Of a stretch of DNA of 8,130 nt, positions 5,153 through 8,130 are shown piece by piece. The notes below the pieces were generated by a model, which worked only from the letters and a program-made list of their open reading frames with translations, was not told the DNA's origin and searched no databases. Within the stretch, counting starts at the first letter, position 1, and every line of letters starts with the position of its first letter. This DNA is from JAGOEF01 sp029564465 (GTDB taxonomy: Bacteria > Bacteroidota > Bacteroidia > Bacteroidales > ML635J-15), in assembly GCA_029564465.1 (NCBI GenBank), contig JAKQPY010000137.1:1-8130 (forward strand), given 5' to 3'. The translations under genes were made by a program, and so were the position numbers.

Positions 5153-7975
5153 TTACGAAAATCTTTTTCGGGTGTTTATCAGATACAGACCGGCAATAAT
5201 CAGCAAATTCATTACACTGATAATTAAAAGGTTAAAATCGAAAGTGTCGATATATGTATTGCCGATTTTTTTTGCCGGTGCAAAGTAATGTGCACGTCCC
5301 GCATTGTTGTCAGGCAAATAAAAAACAGGGGCAAAGCGCCTTACTAAGCGCATTTGGTTGTTATCAACCGTAAAGGCAGGAACCGGATTGACCAGCAAGA
5401 GCGCCAGTTGCTGATTGTGATTCTCCTGTTTCATTTTGTTCATGTCGTACACTTTGGCCAGTTGTTCCTGCATGGTCTGTTCGCTGTTGATGCACTCATG
5501 CAGTAATCGCGAAAACACAGTTTTCAGCAGGGCTGTTTGACTTTCGAAATCAGTGGCGGTGTTAACACGGAACTTTTCCCGCTTGATTTCGTTCTGCAAT
5601 AGTTGCTGCGCAGCCCTGCGGTCTTTTTTCGCCAGCAACTCGGTGTACGGAATCACGTGATTCAGGTACCAGGCAGCCCTGTATTTCTGATAATGAACCG
5701 TATAAAATTGCTTTTCCCATGTATTATTTACAAAAGCATCTACTGCAATCGCTTCGAATGCCCAACGGGTGGCGGCAAGGTCAGCAACCGGCGGAGTAAA
5801 TGAAGTGCTTTGCAGGCATCGCGGAAAATTATCGAAGTTGATAATCAATCCGCTCAGTAGGAGTTGGGGTACGATGATCAGAGGAACGACAAAATACACG
5901 GTGCTGAGTTGGCGAAATACCGACGAAAGCAGCAGTCCCAAAGCAGCTCCGTGAAAGAACACGACAATCATCAACAGGGTGAGCCGCCAAAACCTTATCG
6001 GAATAGCCAGCATTCCCGACAGTATGCTCACCATGAGCATGGCCATAACTACCGATACCAGCAACATCCTGATCAGCTTGCTGCTCACCCACCAGGCCAT
6101 ATCGCGGCTGATGAGTTTTTCGCTGCGCCTGAAACTCCGGTCGCCGCAAACTTCGTTGCCGGCCACCATCATACCGGTAAAAACAGCCGTTATCATCATC
6201 ATCAGAAAAGCCGCCGGTATATTGGGGTTGGTGCTATAGTTATAATCTCCGGCACTTCCCCGGCTCACAAAGGCAATAAGCAGAAACAACACAGCTGCCG
6301 ACACAAATATTGCGGCACTTGACCAGGGTTTCCGAATCATTCGTTTTACATCCCTTGCAAAAAAATGCAGGGTGAGGGCTACCATGCGGCAAGGCTGTTT
6401 TTTGTTTTTATCAGTCGTTTTTTTCGTTGAAAAATTACCATGCTCATGCGCGCTCTTAAATGATTCGTACCATTGTTGCGGACTGATTTTCCGTTCACCG
6501 GTGCGGTTTCCTGCTTCATCGAGCCTTGTTTCTTCAACAATACTGAATAAATCGGCGGGGTTGTAGTGCATACACACCGGGCAGGCAAGGGCGCGGTTGT
6601 CGGCAGTTTCCGAAATATTTCTGAAGTATGTGGCAGCCCCGGACGTTTCGCCATAATACACCGGAAAACCGCCTTTGTCGAGTTGTATGAGGTAATCGGT
6701 TTGGTGAAGCAACTCAAACGAAGGCTGGTGCAGCGAACATATTACCAGACTGCCCTGTGCTGCGAGGTTTTTAACGATTGTTATCATTTCGATGGCATCA
6801 CCCGACGATAAACCACTGGTGGGCTCGTCGAGTAGTAATACTTCGGGCGAAGTGAGCAACTGCAAAGCGATTGCCAGCTTCTTGCGCTGCCCTCCCGACA
6901 ACTGTGATTGCCCGTGGCTTCCCGCCTTTTGGTGCAATTGACCTGTTAAACCGGTTTTTACAGCAACCTCCGAAACAATTTCGCTGCCAATATACCGTGC
7001 AACAAGCCCTGCTTTTTTGAGCAGGGCAAGTCGCTCACGCAGAATTTCTTCTACGGTAAACTCCGCGATAAAAGCCTCATCCTGTTCCACATATCCGACT
7101 TTTATCCTTTCACCATGGTCTGAAGAAATACGAATTTCTCCGGTGTCAGGGCTCAGAACTCCGGCTATCAATTTTAGTAACGTGCTTTTACCCGATCCGC
7201 TTCTGCCTGATAGCGCAACTAAGGCAGGTCCTTCGATTGTCAGACTGACAGGCTGTAAAACGTTTTTTTTCCGGTAGCTATACTTCACTTGGTTCAGTTC
7301 AATCCGGATCGCCGAAGCTTTCGAACCGCAATAATGCCTCTGCAACGACGCAAAACTTACATGGTTGCCCTTATTATCCGCGATTTCCATTCCCGGCTTT
7401 ATTTCGGCAATTGTATTTACAACAATAGGGTGGTCATTAATTAAAAATCCGGTGTCGCAGAATTTTGCAAGAAACAAGCCCGAAGCAGCATCGTGCCATG
7501 ATAACATGCCAGGCAATTGCATCCGGATGTCGCTTTTTTCCGGAACGGTGCTATCGCTGATGAGTTGGCGAAGTACTTGTTGACTTTCGTAATCAATATT
7601 CAGGCTGTCGGCAGCTAATGTCAGATAATCGTCGGTCTCGGTTTCTTCGCCTTGCCGATCCGAAATCAGTTCGGCCAGCCTCAGCCACAACAAGATGCGG
7701 GTTGCCCTGTCGAAGCGCTGATTGATTTCGTTACAAAAACGTATCAGTTTTACCGAATTGGAACCGATTTTTTTCATCCGTCCGGCCGATTCATACGAAT
7801 TCAACATTTCCTGAAACAATGCGGTAAACTCAGCGTGTTTTTTGTCGGGGATAAAACTATTCAGGAAGTTGGTAAAAGCCCGGTGTTGCCTGATATTAAC
7901 GCGATTAACCGTCGACGAAAGTATCAACGCCAGCATGCGCATCAATACTAAGTGAAATTCGTTTGCACCGGCCAT
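5153..7975 (-). CDS. TerB-like/ABC ATPase/ABC-2 membrane fusion protein (ABCG-like half-transporter)
   Basis: Inner-membrane ABC protein with ATPase and permease in one chain; substrate unknown, presumably an exporter working as a dimer. From ATG at 7975 (940 residues): helical N-terminus with a TerB-like segment about 90-145; a short domain about 165-220 (FLINDHPIVV, IKPGMEI); ABC ATPase about 222-455 with Walker A GRSGSGKST (257-265), Q-loop YVEQDE, signature LSGGQ (359-363), Walker B VLLLDEP (Asp383, Glu384) and H-loop His416. A CPVC motif (Cys465, Cys468) followed by HYNPADLF comes next. Predicted membrane segments lie near 551-571, 589-607, 634-659, 664-684, 690-712 and 914-931. The roughly 200-residue stretch between the last two is soluble, partly helical, and should face the periplasm. 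ABC first, membrane domain second is the ABCG order. All ATPase motifs are intact. A TTG at 8026 would add 17 residues; the ATG fits better because LMRMLALI is where I recall relatives beginning. No Shine-Dalgarno sequence is seen. Confidence 0.9.
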   Translation of the reverse strand: MAGANEFHLVLMRMLALILSSTVNRVNIRQHRAFTNFLNSFIPDKKHAEFTALFQEMLNSYESAGRMKKIGSNSVKLIRFCNEINQRFDRATRILLWLRLAELISDRQGEETETDDYLTLAADSLNIDYESQQVLRQLISDSTVPEKSDIRMQLPGMLSWHDAASGLFLAKFCDTGFLINDHPIVVNTIAEIKPGMEIADNKGNHVSFASLQRHYCGSKASAIRIELNQVKYSYRKKNVLQPVSLTIEGPALVALSGRSGSGKSTLLKLIAGVLSPDTGEIRISSDHGERIKVGYVEQDEAFIAEFTVEEILRERLALLKKAGLVARYIGSEIVSEVAVKTGLTGQLHQKAGSHGQSQLSGGQRKKLAIALQLLTSPEVLLLDEPTSGLSSGDAIEMITIVKNLAAQGSLVICSLHQPSFELLHQTDYLIQLDKGGFPVYYGETSGAATYFRNISETADNRALACPVCMHYNPADLFSIVEETRLDEAGNRTGERKISPQQWYESFKSAHEHGNFSTKKTTDKNKKQPCRMVALTLHFFARDVKRMIRKPWSSAAIFVSAAVLFLLIAFVSRGSAGDYNYSTNPNIPAAFLMMMITAVFTGMMVAGNEVCGDRSFRRSEKLISRDMAWWVSSKLIRMLLVSVVMAMLMVSILSGMLAIPIRFWRLTLLMIVVFFHGAALGLLLSSVFRQLSTVYFVVPLIIVPQLLLSGLIINFDNFPRCLQSTSFTPPVADLAATRWAFEAIAVDAFVNNTWEKQFYTVHYQKYRAAWYLNHVIPYTELLAKKDRRAAQQLLQNEIKREKFRVNTATDFESQTALLKTVFSRLLHECINSEQTMQEQLAKVYDMNKMKQENHNQQLALLLVNPVPAFTVDNNQMRLVRRFAPVFYLPDNNAGRAHYFAPAKKIGNTYIDTFDFNLLIISVMNLLIIAGLYLINTRKRFS

Positions 7976-8116
7976 CGGTAGAATTTTTAATATCGTAAAG
8001 GTCTTTAACTTTTTATTAAGATGCAATATGCAATCTGGTTTTTTATCTTTCGTTTTTCATTTTGCGTTGGGATTTTGCCTGATGCGTTAATGTGCAAATG
8101 ATTGAACGAATTTGTT
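7976..8116. other. Upstream region of the ABC gene, no gene seen
   Basis: AT-rich DNA before the ABC start codon. On the minus strand I find no exact TAnnTTTG box; ATCATTTG (8095-8102) is only a poor match. No RNA gene, long repeat or coding frame is evident. The ABC promoter is therefore unassigned; it may be here in a degenerate form or respond to an alternative sigma factor. Confidence 0.5.
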
Positions 8117-8124
8117 TATTTTTG
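8117..8124 (+). promoter_or_regulatory. Possible -7 promoter box for a divergent gene beyond the window
   Basis: TATTTTTG matches TAnnTTTG exactly and points rightwards, away from the ABC gene, as expected for a divergent promoter. The nearest upstream TTG (8102-8104) is only 12 nt away, too close for a standard -33 box, so support is partial. In AT-rich DNA such matches also arise by chance; a similar box at 2862-2869 faces the wrong way for tex. Confidence 0.35.
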
Positions 8125-8130
8125 TCGGAC

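Noticed and set aside
5864..6322. 152-codon + strand open frame inside the ABC gene
   Set aside because: It is antisense to the membrane-domain coding sequence; its His- and Gln-rich composition is a by-product of the codons on the other strand.
7976..8026. TTG start adding 17 residues to the ABC protein
   Set aside because: The added stretch is lysine-rich with no domain support, and a normal ATG lies at 7975 just before the recognisable N-terminal region.

Overview
The window looks like chromosomal DNA of a Bacteroidota bacterium. The reasons are TAnnTTTG-type promoter boxes, genes without Shine-Dalgarno sequences, a multidomain ABC half-transporter of a type I associate with this phylum, and an intergenic stretch built from TTTTTGGTTACTTTTT-like repeats that I know from Bacteroidota intergenic DNA. 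The genus cannot be fixed from the sequence alone.

Layout: (1) Positions 1-1886 (+) hold the C-terminal two thirds of a P-type ATPase, most like the plasma-membrane calcium pump (PMCA) type; its N-terminus lies before the window. (2) Positions 1887-2935 form a 1.05-kb stretch without a convincing gene, between two convergent genes. It is dense with inverted repeats, the best being a 149-nt extended palindrome at 2140-2288 and a pair of competing hairpins at 2309-2355. (3) Positions 2936-5062 (-) encode the RNA-binding protein Tex. (4) Positions 5153-7975 (-) encode a 940-residue protein with a TerB-like N-terminal region, an ABC ATPase and an ABCG-like membrane domain. (5) Positions 7976-8130 are an upstream region; a + strand promoter-like box at 8117-8124 may belong to a divergent gene beyond the window.

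Tex and the ABC gene are co-oriented and 90 nt apart. Tex has its own good promoter box (TATATTTG) just before its start codon, so it need not depend on read-through from the ABC gene. Nothing shows that the three proteins share a pathway: a cation pump, an RNA/transcription factor and an exporter-like protein look like ordinary chromosomal neighbours.

The genes belong to recognisable families. The part least explained is the convergent intergenic region. I did not find a convincing new defence or mobile system; the structured repeats are the best candidates for follow-up.
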